64,000 bases of DNA. It comes from Taishania sp036758285 (GTDB lineage: Bacteria; Bacteroidota; Bacteroidia; Flavobacteriales_D; Crocinitomicaceae). A model generated the notes under the pieces. The model was given only the letters and a program-made list of their open reading frames with translations. It was not told the DNA's origin and ran no database searches. Shown piece after piece: positions 18,791 to 28,083 of this stretch. The position numbers and the translations under genes are program-made. The first letter of the stretch is position 1, and each line of letters begins with the position of its first letter. The stretch covers positions 122,641-186,640 of the forward strand of contig DAIOWV010000001.1 in the NCBI GenBank assembly GCA_036758285.1. Reading direction: 5' to 3'.

Positions 18791-19519
18791 ATGAAAGCTA
18801 TCGGAATCATCCCTTCACGTTACGCATCTTCTAGATTTCCTGGAAAACCTCTTATTGATTTAAAAGGAAAATCAATGATACAAAGAGTGTATGAAAATGC
18901 ATCTAAAGCATCTTTATTAGATGATATAATTGTCGCAACAGATGATAAAAGAATTTTCCAACATGTACAAAATTTTGGAGGAAAAGTAATGATGACAAGT
19001 CCTGACCATACAAGTGGAACAGACAGATGCGGAGAAATTGCAAAATTAATTGATGCTGATATTATCATTAATATTCAAGGTGATGAACCATTGGTTGACC
19101 CAAACCAACTAGATTTACTTTTAAAAGCATTTGAAGACAAAGCTGTATCAATTGCAACTCTAGGCTCTAAAAACATTACAACTGAAGATCTAAATAACCC
19201 TAATAGAATAAAAATTGTAACAAATGTTACGAATAATGCTTTGTATTTTTCAAGAAGTGCTATTCCTAACGATTATCATTTCAAAGACGATGCACTAGCG
19301 TATTATCCATTTCTACGTCACATAGGACTATATGCATTTAGAAGGGAGTGTTTACTTGAATTAATTGATTTAAGCCCTACAAAATTAGAAATGACAGAAT
19401 CTTTAGAACAGTTAAGATGGTTGTATTATGGATATTCGATTAAAGTAATAGAAACAGATATTGAAACTCCCAACATTGATGTGCCTGAAGATGTCGCTAA
19501 AGTGTTAGAGTTAATTTAA
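18791..19519 (+). CDS. kdsB: 3-deoxy-manno-octulosonate cytidylyltransferase
   Basis: 242 aa, normal size. It activates Kdo with CTP to make CMP-Kdo for the lipopolysaccharide inner core. The nucleotide-binding signature IIPSRYASSRFPGKPL is at the N-terminus. VATDDKRI, HTSGTDRCGEI and INIQGDEPLVDP are the other conserved blocks, and the C-terminal motif is IETPNIDVPEDVAKV. It is cytoplasmic. It sits 2 bp downstream of the TonB receptor gene and is probably co-transcribed with it. A hairpin at 19558-19591 separates it from the convergent ATP synthase operon. Confidence 0.95.
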   Translation: MKAIGIIPSRYASSRFPGKPLIDLKGKSMIQRVYENASKASLLDDIIVATDDKRIFQHVQNFGGKVMMTSPDHTSGTDRCGEIAKLIDADIIINIQGDEPLVDPNQLDLLLKAFEDKAVSIATLGSKNITTEDLNNPNRIKIVTNVTNNALYFSRSAIPNDYHFKDDALAYYPFLRHIGLYAFRRECLLELIDLSPTKLEMTESLEQLRWLYYGYSIKVIETDIETPNIDVPEDVAKVLELI

Positions 19520-19557
19520 GCATTCAATTCTTGTACTTGTACTTATCATAAAAAGAA

Positions 19558-19591
19558 AAAACCTTGCTTAAAATGAATTAAACAAGGTTTT
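19558..19591 (-). terminator. Terminator between kdsB and the atp operon
   Basis: The 9-bp arms AAAACCTTG and CAAGGTTTT are perfect. In the minus direction the hairpin is followed by TTTTTTCTTTTT, so it mainly ends the atp operon. It may also stop kdsB transcripts. Confidence 0.75.
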
Positions 19592-19612
19592 AAATGGATT
19601 ATAATCTTTATT

Positions 19613-20488
19613 CTAAGAATTCAAAGCTTCAGCTCCACCAACAATTTCAAGAATTTCATTGGTAATAGCTGCCTGTCTAGCCTTATTGTAAGATAATTTC
19701 AATGATCTTTGTAACTCCTTTGCATTGTCTGTTGCTTTATGCATAGCAGTCATTCGAGCACCGTGTTCAGCCGCATTTGAATCTAATAACGCTTTAAAAA
19801 GTTGAATTTTTAAAGATTTTGGAATCAAATCTTCAACAATCTCTTGTTTTGAAGGTTCGAAAATATATTCAGCATTTGAAGTACTTTCTACTTGTTCGTT
19901 TTTAACAATTGGAAGAATTTGCTCTGTAATTACATCTTGAGTAGCTGCATTGATAAATTTATTATATACAACAACTACTTTATCAAATTCTTTATCTAAA
20001 AAACGCTGCATTAAATCATTAGAAATGACTGCTGCATTATCAAATGAAAGTGAAGCAAAGATATCTTCAACAGGAGCAATTTCATCATTTATGTAATAAA
20101 ATTTAGACTTTTTGTACGTGTCTTTAATTTTCTTACCTAAACATAGAACACGTGGATTAGCATCAACATATTCTACATTTACCAAATGATTGATTCGTTT
20201 TAAAATATTATTATTAAAACCACCACATAGACCTCTGTTTGAAGTCACAGCGATAATCAACACATTGCTAACTGCTCTTTCTTCTGCATAAACATTACTA
20301 GAAATATCTAAAGTGGCACTCAAATTACCCAAAATTTCCTGCAACTTTTCAGCATAAGGACGCATTTGAGTAATGGCATCTTGTGCACGCTTTAATTTAG
20401 CCGCAGAAACCATCTTCATTGCAGAAGTAATCTGCATTGTTGATCCAACTGATGTGATTCTATTTCGTATTTCCTTTAAACTTGGCAT
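19613..20488 (-). CDS. atpG: ATP synthase F1 gamma subunit
   Basis: 291 aa. It forms the rotating central shaft of F1. The N-terminal helix LKEIRNRITSVGSTMQITSAMKMVSAAKL is shown in part as the motif ITSAMKMVSAAKLKRA. The conserved block TSNRGLCGGFNNNI and the C-terminal helix NKARQAAITNEILEIVGGAEAL are both present. It is the last gene of the minus-strand atpB-E-F-H-A-G cluster, 60 bp after atpA. The catalytic beta and the epsilon subunits are not in this window, as is usual in Bacteroidota. Confidence 0.95.
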   Translation of the reverse strand: MPSLKEIRNRITSVGSTMQITSAMKMVSAAKLKRAQDAITQMRPYAEKLQEILGNLSATLDISSNVYAEERAVSNVLIIAVTSNRGLCGGFNNNILKRINHLVNVEYVDANPRVLCLGKKIKDTYKKSKFYYINDEIAPVEDIFASLSFDNAAVISNDLMQRFLDKEFDKVVVVYNKFINAATQDVITEQILPIVKNEQVESTSNAEYIFEPSKQEIVEDLIPKSLKIQLFKALLDSNAAEHGARMTAMHKATDNAKELQRSLKLSYNKARQAAITNEILEIVGGAEALNS

Positions 20489-20548
20489 CTTTCTTTAATT
20501 ATGAATGAAGAATGTTGAGGTTTTAATCTTTCGTATTCTTAAATTCAA

Positions 20549-22123
20549 TTAATATTTAGAAGCAATTTCTTTCGCAACTGTTGAAAGAACTTCTGTATCA
20601 GCATCTTCGTATTTTCCTGCTTTTAAACGAGATAATACATCAGCATGTTTAGCATCTAAAAAGTTTAAGTATTCTTTTTCAAATTCTTTAACTTTTGAAA
20701 CTGGTACATTTCTAATCAAACCTTTTGTTCCAACGTAAATAATCGCAATTTGTTTTTCAACAGACATTGGATCACCTTCACGTTGTTTCAATATTTCAAC
20801 ATTTCTAGCACCTTTATCTAAAACTGATTTTGTCGCTGCATCTAAGTCTGAACCAAATTTAGCAAATGCCTCTAATTCACGGTATTGTGCTTGGTCAAGT
20901 TTCAATGTTCCAGAAACTTTTTTCATTGATTTAATTTGAGCATTACCTCCTACTCGAGATACAGAGATACCAACGTTAATCGCTGGACGGATACCAGAGT
21001 TGAATAAATCCGACTCCAAGAAGATTTGTCCATCAGTAATCGAAATTACGTTTGTTGGGATATATGCAGAAACGTCACCTGCTTGTGTTTCAATAATTGG
21101 CAATGCAGTTAAAGAACCTCCACCTTTCACTTTACCTTTTAAAGATTCAGGCAAATCGTTCATTTGTGCAGCAATACTATCATCACCGATAATTTTAGCA
21201 GCACGCTCTAATAAACGAGAGTGTAAGTAGAATACGTCTCCTGGATATGCCTCACGACCTGGAGGACGACGTAATAATAAAGATACTTCACGATAAGCAA
21301 CTGCTTGTTTTGATAAATCATCAAAAACAATTAATGCAGGACGACCAGTATCACGGAAAAACTCTCCGATTGCCGCTCCTGTCATTGGAGCATAAAACTG
21401 CATTGGAGCAGGATCAGAAGCATTTGCTGCTACGATAGTTGTATAAGCCATCGCTCCAGCATCTTCTAATTTCTTAACGATACCTGCTACTGTAGATCCT
21501 TTTTGACCAACAGCAACATAAATACAATATACTGGTTGACCAGCGTCAAAAAATTCTTTTTGATTAATGATTGTATCGATACAAACTGTTGTTTTACCAG
21601 TTTGACGGTCACCAATTACCAACTCACGTTGACCACGTCCGATTGGAATCATTGCATCAACAGCTTTAACACCTGTTTGTAATGGTTCAGTAACTGGTTG
21701 ACGATATACAACACCTGGAGCTTTACGCTCAATCGGCATTTCAAACAATTCACCAGCTATTGGTCCTTTACCATCAATTGGGTTACCTAATGTATCCACA
21801 ACACGACCAACCATTCCTTCACCAACTTTAACAGAAGCAATTTTACCTGTACGTTTTACAGTATCACCTTCTTTAACATTTGTTGTACGTCCTAAAATTA
21901 CGACACCAACATTGTCTTCTTCCAAGTTAGATGCGATACCGTTAATTCCACCGTTGAATTCAACTAATTCTCCATATTGTACACCATTCAATCCGTAGAT
22001 ACGTGCAATACCGTCTCCGATTTGAAGTACAGTTCCAACTTCTTGTAATTCCGTTTCAGAACGAAACCCAGATAATTGTTCTCTTAAAATTGCAGATACT
22101 TCTGCTGGTTTAACTTCTGCCAT
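20549..22123 (-). CDS. atpA: ATP synthase F1 alpha subunit
   Basis: 524 aa. It is the non-catalytic nucleotide-binding subunit of the F1 hexamer. The Walker A motif GDRQTGKTT is near residue 170. The Walker B-type strand PALIVFDDLSKQA and the signature PAINVGISVSRVGG are present. An N-terminal beta-barrel (VGTVLQIGDGIARIYGL) and a C-terminal helical domain complete the fold. It lies 34 bp after atpH. Confidence 0.97.
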   Translation of the reverse strand: MAEVKPAEVSAILREQLSGFRSETELQEVGTVLQIGDGIARIYGLNGVQYGELVEFNGGINGIASNLEEDNVGVVILGRTTNVKEGDTVKRTGKIASVKVGEGMVGRVVDTLGNPIDGKGPIAGELFEMPIERKAPGVVYRQPVTEPLQTGVKAVDAMIPIGRGQRELVIGDRQTGKTTVCIDTIINQKEFFDAGQPVYCIYVAVGQKGSTVAGIVKKLEDAGAMAYTTIVAANASDPAPMQFYAPMTGAAIGEFFRDTGRPALIVFDDLSKQAVAYREVSLLLRRPPGREAYPGDVFYLHSRLLERAAKIIGDDSIAAQMNDLPESLKGKVKGGGSLTALPIIETQAGDVSAYIPTNVISITDGQIFLESDLFNSGIRPAINVGISVSRVGGNAQIKSMKKVSGTLKLDQAQYRELEAFAKFGSDLDAATKSVLDKGARNVEILKQREGDPMSVEKQIAIIYVGTKGLIRNVPVSKVKEFEKEYLNFLDAKHADVLSRLKAGKYEDADTEVLSTVAKEIASKY

Positions 22124-22157
22124 GTTTGTAAGTTTTACTTAGACCCCGATTTTCGGA

Positions 22158-22691
22158 TTATCTTGTTAAACGTTGTTTTAAATTCTCTAATTGACTAGAA
22201 ACGGTTAAGTCCAATTGCTTGTCATCCGTTCTAACAATAAACCCTCCGATTAAAGTTGGGTCAATTTTTTCTGTTATTTCAAAAGTTCCTGAACCAAGTC
22301 CTTGAACTTTTGACAATATTCCATTCTTAACATCATCACTCAATTTAACAGCTGAAATGATTGTCAATGGAGTAATTCCTTTGTATTGATTCACTTGTTC
22401 TTCAAAAGAAGCTGCAATATTTGTCAACATCGCTTCTCTTCCTTTCTTTGTAATCAATTCGACAAATGAAAGGCTTAATTGTTGAAATTGACCGAACAAT
22501 GTGTTAAAGATAGCAATTTTCTTTTCAGTATTAATGATAGGTGATTGAACTAACAATTGAAAATCACGTGATTCACTTGAAACTGAACCAATGTATTTCA
22601 TGTCATTCAATACATTATCAACTTGATTGTTTTCAATTGCAAGTTCTAATAATGCTTTTGCATATCTTGATGCTGCTCTAGTTCCTTTCAT
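22158..22691 (-). CDS. atpH: ATP synthase F1 delta subunit
   Basis: 177 aa. It links F1 to the peripheral stalk. The N-terminal helix bundle starts RAASRYAKALLELAIEN. The C-terminal family motif is KIDPTLIGGFIVRTDDKQLD with the ending SQLENLKQRL. It lies 7 bp after atpF and 34 bp before atpA. Confidence 0.93.
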   Translation of the reverse strand: MKGTRAASRYAKALLELAIENNQVDNVLNDMKYIGSVSSESRDFQLLVQSPIINTEKKIAIFNTLFGQFQQLSLSFVELITKKGREAMLTNIAASFEEQVNQYKGITPLTIISAVKLSDDVKNGILSKVQGLGSGTFEITEKIDPTLIGGFIVRTDDKQLDLTVSSQLENLKQRLTR

Positions 22692-22698
22692 CGCTTAA

Positions 22699-23199
22699 TT
22701 AATTCAAGTTTATTTCTCCAGAAAGTTTTTCTGCTAATGCTTTTTGTTTTTCGTCACTTGACAAGTTTTCACGAACAATTTTCTCAGCGATTTCGATAGA
22801 GAAAGCAGCCATTTGAGTTTTTAATTCAGCTACTGCTGCAACTTTTTCAGCATTGATACTGATACGAGCATTTTCTATAACTCTTTCAGCTTCTTCTTTT
22901 GCTTTGTTTTTTGCATCATCTACCATTTTATCGGCTGTTGCTTTAGCATCTTTAATCATTGAATCACGCTCAGCACGAGCTTCTTTCAATAAGTCATTGT
23001 TTTTTGTTTCCAATTCTAACAATGATTTACGAGCTTCTTCAGCAGATTCTAATGCATTTTTGATTCCCTCTTCACGATTATCTAAAGCGTCTAATATTGG
23101 TTTCCAAGCAAATTTTCTCAATAAGAAAATAATGATTAGCAACAATACCACTTGCATGATAAATAAGCCTGGAGAAAAGTCATTCAATAATACTTCCAT
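22699..23199 (-). CDS. atpF: ATP synthase F0 subunit b
   Basis: 166 aa. A single N-terminal membrane helix (LFIMQVVLLLIIIFLLRKFAW) is followed by the conserved KPILDALDNREEGI. A long charged Ala-rich helix then makes the peripheral-stalk dimer. It lies between atpE and atpH, and a stem-loop at 23246-23280 separates it from atpE. Confidence 0.95.
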   Translation of the reverse strand: MEVLLNDFSPGLFIMQVVLLLIIIFLLRKFAWKPILDALDNREEGIKNALESAEEARKSLLELETKNNDLLKEARAERDSMIKDAKATADKMVDDAKNKAKEEAERVIENARISINAEKVAAVAELKTQMAAFSIEIAEKIVRENLSSDEKQKALAEKLSGEINLN

Positions 23200-23245
23200 G
23201 ATGTTACTTTTTTATTATTCGTTAATGTGTGTTTTTGTTTAATAA

Positions 23246-23280
23246 AGTGTATCCATTAACCAACCGTTAACGAATACACT
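23246..23280 (-). other. Intercistronic stem-loop between atpE and atpF
   Basis: Near-complementary 15-base arms (AGTGTAT and ATACACT at the ends, TTAAC and GTTAA inside; two non-complementary positions) enclose a 5-base loop in the 95-bp gap after atpE. No T-run follows on the minus strand, so it is more likely an mRNA-stability or partial-attenuation element than a full terminator. Confidence 0.55.
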
Positions 23281-23294
23281 CATTTCTTTTTGGA

Positions 23295-23483
23295 TTATTT
23301 CCCTAAGATCAAAGCACCAAAAGCCAAACCTTCCAATAAGGCACCGATGATCAACATCGCTGTTTGGATTTTTCCTGCTGCTTCTGGCTGACGAGCAATA
23401 CCTTCCATTGCTTTACCACCAATTTGTCCTAAACCGATACCAGCTCCGATAACGATTAATCCTGCTCCAATTAAATTGTACAT
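23295..23483 (-). CDS. atpE: ATP synthase F0 subunit c
   Basis: 62 aa, a two-helix hairpin proteolipid that forms the rotor ring. Helix 1 has IGAGIGLGQIGGKA. The polar loop is the conserved ARQPEA. Helix 2 carries the ion-binding Glu in GALLEGLAFGA. The residue after Glu is Gly rather than the Ser or Thr of Na+-type rings, which suggests proton coupling (inference). Confidence 0.95.
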   Translation of the reverse strand: MYNLIGAGLIVIGAGIGLGQIGGKAMEGIARQPEAAGKIQTAMLIIGALLEGLAFGALILGK

Positions 23484-23516
23484 AGAATTATATTAAATTA
23501 TTAAACAAAAAACATA

Positions 23517-24674
23517 TTAATGATGATCATGATCTTCCACCGCCATTCCGATAAACAATGCTGATAACATTGTAAAAACGAAAGCTTGTAAGTACGCAAC
23601 CAACAATTCAATTACAAAGATAAATAATGATAATATTAAAGAAACCGAAGTAGAACCAACTGCTCCAAATTGTGGTTTCAATAAAATTACTAATGCAATC
23701 AATGCCATCATTACTGAGTGACCTGCAGTAATGTTTGCAAACAAACGAATCATCAATGAGAATGGTTTTGTGAACATCCCCAACACTTCGATTGGTGCTA
23801 AAACAAGTTTCATTGGCCAAGGTGCTCCTGGCATCCAGAAAATATGTCCCCAATATGACTTATTACCACTAAACTGTGTGATAAAAAATGTGAATAATGC
23901 CAAACTAAATGTTACAGCTATATTACCTGTTACGTTAAACCCTAGTGGTGTTAACCCTAATAAATTCAATAAAAAGATAAAGAAAAATACGGTTAACAAA
24001 AAGCCCATAAATCTTCTAGACTTTGCTTTACCAATATTAGGAACTGCTATTTCATCACGAACAAAAAGAACAAGTGGTTCTAAAGCTCTACCAACTCCTG
24101 TTGGAATTTGACTTTTCTTATATCCTTTCGCCAATTTACCAAACAACAACAAAAGGATTACTCCTGTTAGAATAATTGCCAATACATTTTTAGTAATAGA
24201 TAAGTCTAATGGTCTGTAATTTTCTACTTTATGATCAGCATTGTAGTTAATTTCACCTTGCTCATTTGTTTTATAGATTTTACCATGGTACAATTTATAA
24301 AAGTTACCATTGTTTTCAGCAACTACATCACCATGATGAAATTTTGAAGATGAGAAAAATTGCATTCCTGCTTCTTTATCCCACAAAATAACTGGAAGTG
24401 AGAAACCATAATGTTTTCCTGTTTTACCATTTGTGAAAAAGATAAAATCATGGGCATCTTGCAAGTGATGTTTGATGTATGCATCGATTTCTTCGGGTGT
24501 ATTTACTGGCCCCTCAACAAAACCTTCTTCTTCATGAGATTTTTCATGAGTTTCGTCTTTATTTACCTCATGATTGTTTGATCCGTGTTCACCTGCAAAG
24601 CTAATTGAAGCTAAAAAAAGGAAAAATCCGAATAAAAACTGGAAGGATTTCTTTGCTATCATCATAATTTTCAA
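23517..24674 (-). CDS. atpB: ATP synthase F0 subunit a
   Basis: 385 aa, longer than E. coli subunit a. The extra part is N-terminal: a signal-like helix (FLFGFFLFLASISFAGEHG), a His/Glu-rich stretch and an extramembrane domain of about 130 aa typical of Bacteroidota. The essential Arg lies in MIRLFANITAGH. The C-terminal helix pair ends with LSALFIGMAVEDHDHH. It forms the stator half-channels against the c ring. A -7 box lies 34 bp upstream of the start. Confidence 0.95.
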   Translation of the reverse strand: MKIMMIAKKSFQFLFGFFLFLASISFAGEHGSNNHEVNKDETHEKSHEEEGFVEGPVNTPEEIDAYIKHHLQDAHDFIFFTNGKTGKHYGFSLPVILWDKEAGMQFFSSSKFHHGDVVAENNGNFYKLYHGKIYKTNEQGEINYNADHKVENYRPLDLSITKNVLAIILTGVILLLLFGKLAKGYKKSQIPTGVGRALEPLVLFVRDEIAVPNIGKAKSRRFMGFLLTVFFFIFLLNLLGLTPLGFNVTGNIAVTFSLALFTFFITQFSGNKSYWGHIFWMPGAPWPMKLVLAPIEVLGMFTKPFSLMIRLFANITAGHSVMMALIALVILLKPQFGAVGSTSVSLILSLFIFVIELLVAYLQAFVFTMLSALFIGMAVEDHDHH

Positions 24675-24707
24675 CTATAAGAATAAATATCTTCTCAAAA
24701 TTTGGTG

Positions 24708-24715
24708 CAAAAGTA
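24708..24715 (-). promoter_or_regulatory. -7 box upstream of atpB
   Basis: TACTTTTG on the minus strand matches TAnnTTTG and is followed by C. The transcript would start near 24702, about 28 nt before the ATG. No clear -33 is seen. It suggests atpB-E-F-H-A-G can be transcribed separately from atpZ. Confidence 0.45.
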
Positions 24716-24757
24716 TATAATTAATTATAAAAAGGTGCTATTTTGAACAAATAAAAA

Positions 24758-25168
24758 TTAGTTCTCCATTGTTTTTTTTTCATCTACTTTCTGAAAAAGG
24801 AAATATGCATATAATTTCTCAAGAATTAAAAACACTAAAATCGGCACTAATATCGAGACTCTCACATTAAATGGCAAGTTTTCTTCGCTCACAATCAATA
24901 TGATGAAAACACCTAATTTAAAAACAGTTAACATCAAGAAATAAATTGGCATCTGGGCTTTTGCTTTCAAAAAAATAAAAAAAGTAATTCCGATTAGTAA
25001 TAAAGAAGAAAATCCTATCAAGAGATAAATTCGATTAACTAATTCTAAAGAGCTAATGTTAGATGGCAATACAAAAGCTTTCATCGACATTATAACTGCA
25101 AATAACATTATTGCAATAAGTAGGAAAATAATAGTTAGCTTATTTATTGGATTTATCTTGTTTTTCAT
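24758..25168 (-). CDS. Four-helix membrane protein of the atp cluster
   Basis: 136 aa with four hydrophobic helices at about residues 10-32, 43-67, 74-95 and 102-124 and a charged tail (QKVDEKKTMEN). The position between atpZ and atpB matches an AtpI-like or DUF6168-like gene often found in Bacteroidota atp clusters. I cannot choose between them by eye. A role in assembling the c ring or in ion handling is only inferred from context. Its start overlaps atpZ by 29 bp. Confidence 0.65.
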   Translation of the reverse strand: MKNKINPINKLTIIFLLIAIMLFAVIMSMKAFVLPSNISSLELVNRIYLLIGFSSLLLIGITFFIFLKAKAQMPIYFLMLTVFKLGVFIILIVSEENLPFNVRVSILVPILVFLILEKLYAYFLFQKVDEKKTMEN

Positions 25169-25418
25169 TTTGCTCTTCTTTCTTTTGTAATGTTATTATT
25201 TGTCTGATGAAGGAATATGTTGCTCCAAAAACAGCAAGCAAAGTTAAGGTTTTGAAATAAGAAATAAATTCACTGGGATACTTTTTATCTAACCAATCAC
25301 CAATCAAACTAGCAACCCAAATAGTAACCCCCATTTGAAGTCCCATTCCAGTAAAGCGTACATACTTTGACAATTTAGGTGTAAAACCCTTATCTTGAGA
25401 ATCATTTGTCTTTTTCAT
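25140..25418 (-). CDS. AtpZ/AtpI-family F0F1 accessory protein
   Basis: 92 aa with two membrane helices. The motif YVRFTGMGLQMGVTIWVASL followed by GDWLDKKYPSEF is typical of the AtpZ/AtpI family. The C-terminus is highly charged (QKKEEQNEKQDKSNK). It overlaps the next gene by 29 bp. The family is thought to aid assembly or Mg2+/Ca2+ handling of the ATP synthase. Confidence 0.85.
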   Translation of the reverse strand: MKKTNDSQDKGFTPKLSKYVRFTGMGLQMGVTIWVASLIGDWLDKKYPSEFISYFKTLTLLAVFGATYSFIRQIITLQKKEEQNEKQDKSNK

Positions 25419-25474
25419 AGTCAGAATTTCTTTCTAAAATACAGAAATATACTATATTAAATCAATTAAAGCAT

Positions 25475-25864
25475 TTACTCCTTATTCGTTAAATACTTGT
25501 AAATTGAAACCATCCAAACTATTGCAAGTGGTATATTTATTAGTGTTGGAAACCACATTAATTTTTTTGCTCGTGAAGGTCCAACATCATACAAGTAGAT
25601 TAAAAGCACAAAAAAAGCTATAAAAGACAAACTGTAAACACCAAAATTTTGAGCCAACTTAACTTTATAAATAGTTGATAATGTAATCAACACAATAGAG
25701 GTCAAAACAATAGTTATAATCACATATAAAATGATATTTTTACTAAAGAAAGCAATTACGTTTCCTATTACTAGGGACAACAATTGAAGAATTAGAAAAA
25801 CATTTACAACTGTGATGCTATTTTTCGATTTTTGGTCGGTATGAAAATCGTCTAATAATGTCAT
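25475..25864 (-). CDS. Four-helix membrane protein of unknown function
   Basis: 129 aa with four hydrophobic helices at about residues 18-40, 43-66, 74-93 and 105-124. I do not recognise a family. Its ATG overlaps the stop of the DPP IV-like gene in an ATGA junction at 25861-25864, so it is translationally coupled to it. It lies 56 bp upstream of atpZ, and read-through into the atp cluster is possible. Confidence 0.65.
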   Translation of the reverse strand: MTLLDDFHTDQKSKNSITVVNVFLILQLLSLVIGNVIAFFSKNIILYVIITIVLTSIVLITLSTIYKVKLAQNFGVYSLSFIAFFVLLIYLYDVGPSRAKKLMWFPTLINIPLAIVWMVSIYKYLTNKE

Positions 25865-27981
25865 TTATTATTTTCAATTACATATTTCAACACCTTCTCC
25901 ATCAAATGCACTCTATCTTTACCTCTTACATTATGAGGGTGCATAGGATAAGGGAAGAAATCCATTTGTATACCCAATTCAACAAACTTTTTAACTAGTG
26001 AATAATTATGTTGTAATACAACTACATCGTCCACCGTTCCATGAATCAGTAACAAGTTGTCTTTTAAGTTTTCAGCATGATTTAATAAGCTCGCTTTTTT
26101 GTATCCAGCTTCATTTTGTTCAGGTCTGTCCATGTAACGTTCACCGTACATAATTTCATAATACTTCCAATCCGTCACTGGTCCACCAGCAACTCCTGTT
26201 GTAAAAACACCTGGATGACGAAGTAATAATGAAGTTGTCATAAAGCCACCATACGACCAACCATGAACGGCAAGTCTACTACCATCTACATAAGGTAATG
26301 ATTTTAAATATTCAACACCAGATAGTTGATCTTCAATTTCAACATCTCCTAATTGTCTATGTATTTGAGATTCAAAAGCAAATCCACGTTCAGCAGAACC
26401 TCTATTATCTACAGTAAAAACCAAATATCCTTGTTCAGCTAACCAATTCATCCACAATGAAGAACCATCGAACCATGAATTTGTAATCATTTGAGCGTGA
26501 GGACCACCATAAACATAAATTAGTACTGGATATTTTTTTGAAGCATCAAAATTACTTGGTTTTATTAAGCGAGTGTATAGTTTTGTTCCATCTTTTGCAG
26601 TTATTGAGCCAATCTCAGTTGCACCTAATTTATAATCTTTTAAAGGATTAGTTGCTGTTAACAGCGTTTTCGTTTTTTTACCTGCTATTGAATAAATATC
26701 TGCTTGAAAAGGAGTTGAATGATTAGAAAAACCATCAAAGAAAAATTTTCCATTTGAGGAAATTTCAAATTCATGTGTTCCTTCATTAGTCGTTAATAAT
26801 GTTTGTTTTCCATTCAAATCAACTGAGTAAATCATTGTATTTAACGGATTTTCACCAGTAGCCTTAAAATAAACTTTTCCATTATTAGACGTTAAAATTT
26901 CTTTTGTAACAAACTTATTAGATGTAAGTTGACGAATTAACGCCCCATTAAAGTCATAATAATATAAGTTGTTAAATCCATCACGTTCAGAAATCCAAAT
27001 AAAATTATTTGATTTATTATCTACAAAAAATGCTGGATGCTCTGGTTCAACCCATTTGCTATTTTGCTCTTCAAATAAAGTTTTAACAAATTTACCTGAT
27101 AGGACATCATAAACATTTAACCACATATGATTCTGATCTCTATTTAATTCAGCAATAACGACATATTTGTTATCTGGAGTAAATGTCAAATTAGTTAAAT
27201 AATCATCTTGAGCCCCTTTTGGTGAAATATAAACTAAACTTTTTGTTTCTGTATTATAAATACCTACTTTGGGTTTTTCAGATTTTTGACCAGTCATTGG
27301 ATATTTAATTGAAATCAATTTACCTGGTGTCTCATTGATATCAAGCATCGGATAATCATGCACTTCTGATTCATCTTTTTGGTAAAAAGCAAGGATTTGC
27401 CCGTTTGGAGACCAAAACAATCCATTTGTAATCCCAAATTCACTTCTTGCAAACGTTTGCCCTGAAACAATATTTTTATCAGTAAAATTCGTTATTTGAA
27501 TAACATTTTTTGTTTTAGAATCTTTATAAAAGACATTGTTTTCTGTTGTAAAAGCAACATTAAAAGTTGTTGAAGAGGACAAGGCATTTTCTGCTGTTTC
27601 ATCTAATTCATTTAATATAGATGCTGTTTTCGTTGTTGCGTTTACTTTTACGAAAGTGGATCCATCATTGATCAAAAACTCATTGGCATTAATCCATTCA
27701 AATCCTGAAAACCAACCAAACTTTGTACCGGCCAGTTGATTAACTTCAGCAATTGATAACCAATTTTCTTCTTTTTGATCTTTAATCGATGCTTTAACTA
27801 AATTGACATATCCTTTAAGATAAGTATATTCCGTTTTTTCTGGAATCCATTTAAAAAAAGGAATTTGTTCAGGGTAGAACTTTCTATATTGTTCCAATAC
27901 CGCATCAGACAACGTTAAATCTTTTTGTGAAAAAGAAAATGAGTGAATAAATAAAATCAGAAGTAAACAAACTTTTCTCAT
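25861..27981 (-). CDS. Dipeptidyl-peptidase IV family serine peptidase (S9B)
   Basis: 706 aa. The signal peptide (VCLLLILFIHSFSFSQ) indicates export to the periplasm. Residues about 100-440 form the DPP IV N-terminal beta-propeller. The S9 catalytic domain has the nucleophile in HGWSYGGFM near residue 575, the Asp in HGTVDDVVV and the His in PHNVRGKDR. The double-Glu motif region of the propeller was not confirmed by eye. It probably cleaves X-Pro or X-Ala dipeptides from peptides. A TAAGTTTG -7 box lies about 40 bp upstream. Confidence 0.92.
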   Translation of the reverse strand: MRKVCLLLILFIHSFSFSQKDLTLSDAVLEQYRKFYPEQIPFFKWIPEKTEYTYLKGYVNLVKASIKDQKEENWLSIAEVNQLAGTKFGWFSGFEWINANEFLINDGSTFVKVNATTKTASILNELDETAENALSSSTTFNVAFTTENNVFYKDSKTKNVIQITNFTDKNIVSGQTFARSEFGITNGLFWSPNGQILAFYQKDESEVHDYPMLDINETPGKLISIKYPMTGQKSEKPKVGIYNTETKSLVYISPKGAQDDYLTNLTFTPDNKYVVIAELNRDQNHMWLNVYDVLSGKFVKTLFEEQNSKWVEPEHPAFFVDNKSNNFIWISERDGFNNLYYYDFNGALIRQLTSNKFVTKEILTSNNGKVYFKATGENPLNTMIYSVDLNGKQTLLTTNEGTHEFEISSNGKFFFDGFSNHSTPFQADIYSIAGKKTKTLLTATNPLKDYKLGATEIGSITAKDGTKLYTRLIKPSNFDASKKYPVLIYVYGGPHAQMITNSWFDGSSLWMNWLAEQGYLVFTVDNRGSAERGFAFESQIHRQLGDVEIEDQLSGVEYLKSLPYVDGSRLAVHGWSYGGFMTTSLLLRHPGVFTTGVAGGPVTDWKYYEIMYGERYMDRPEQNEAGYKKASLLNHAENLKDNLLLIHGTVDDVVVLQHNYSLVKKFVELGIQMDFFPYPMHPHNVRGKDRVHLMEKVLKYVIENNK

Positions 27982-28021
27982 GAACTCAATATTGATAATT
28001 AAAATTAATTTTCTAAAAGTA

Positions 28022-28029
28022 CAAACTTA
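28022..28029 (-). promoter_or_regulatory. -7 box for the DPP IV-like gene
   Basis: TAAGTTTG on the minus strand. The expected start is near 28015, about 35 nt before the ATG at 27981. No good -33 is visible. Confidence 0.35.
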
Positions 28030-28083
28030 ATTCCAAAAACCAAGTTGAGTTATATGAACAACCAAAATTGATGCAAAAAACAA

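Noticed and set aside
19520..19612. Possible small RNA between kdsB and atpG
   Set aside because: The inverted repeat is explained as a terminator of the convergent atp operon.
23608..24111. ORFs overlapping atpB on both strands
   Set aside because: They are out-of-frame shadows of the conserved atpB sequence.
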